DNA of 6,264 bases from an uncultured Prevotella sp. GTDB lineage: Bacteria > Bacteroidota > Bacteroidia > Bacteroidales > Bacteroidaceae. Every line of letters starts with the position of its first letter. The stretch's first letter is position 1. The position numbers and the translations under genes were made by a program. This document shows positions 6,242 to 6,264 of the stretch, in pieces. The notes below the pieces were generated by a model. The model worked only from the letters and a program-made list of their open reading frames with translations. It was not told the DNA's origin and did no database searches. The DNA lies in the NCBI GenBank assembly GCA_947095945.1, contig CAMUQM010000119.1:1-6264 (forward strand). Direction: 5' to 3'.

Positions 6242-6264
6242 GGCAGGTCTTCTGACTTATTGCC
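6242..6264 (-). promoter_or_regulatory. Cobalamin riboswitch, 3' end only (B12 box)
   Basis: On the minus strand 6258-6242 reads AAGTCAGAAGACCTGCC, a match to the conserved B12 box at the 3' end of the adenosyl/hydroxocobalamin riboswitch aptamer. It lies 64 nt before the btuB ATG, in the sense orientation. The rest of the aptamer lies beyond the right edge of the window. Binding of cobalamin would be expected to lower expression of btuB and btuG. Confidence 0.88.

Overview
The window looks like chromosome from a Bacteroidota species, most probably Prevotella or a close relative. Three things point that way. Two intergenic boxes match the Bacteroidota -7 promoter consensus TAnnTTTG, and clear Shine-Dalgarno sites are absent. 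A surface-type lipoprotein signal (Cys followed by SDDNN) is present. A vitamin B12 uptake pair, a TonB-dependent receptor plus a beta-propeller lipoprotein, sits behind a cobalamin riboswitch. The genus is an inference from protein style and AT-rich composition; no rRNA or other marker is present.

Left part (1-971, minus strand): a Nudix (MutT/NudG-like) pyrophosphohydrolase gene is followed 79 bp downstream by the 5' part of a divergent NAD+-dependent DNA ligase gene that runs off the left edge. The two may be co-transcribed as a small nucleotide-pool or DNA-repair unit. The 176-bp gap to the next gene carries divergent promoter boxes.

Middle (972-3054): a complete plus-strand nhaD-type Na+/H+ antiporter gene, then a gap of about 700 bp between convergent genes. 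The gap has a long hairpin just after nhaD, a second hairpin on the far side serving the opposing operon, and AT-rich DNA between them with no convincing gene.

Right part (3055-6264, minus strand): a B12 acquisition operon. Reading 5' to 3' on the minus strand it contains the 3' end of a cobalamin riboswitch (B12 box at the right edge), an expression platform with small hairpins, a BtuB-like TonB-dependent outer-membrane receptor, a C-free purine-rich spacer, and a BtuG-like surface lipoprotein. The expected mechanism is that BtuG captures cobalamin at the cell surface and passes it to BtuB. BtuB imports it using TonB energy, and the riboswitch lowers expression when intracellular cobalamin is plentiful.

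I see no CRISPR array, insertion sequence, tRNA or rRNA. The best-supported system is the riboswitch-btuB-btuG operon, which is a known type and not a new one. The less explained items are the divergent ligase, the long hairpin after nhaD and the gene-free block at about 2460-2900.
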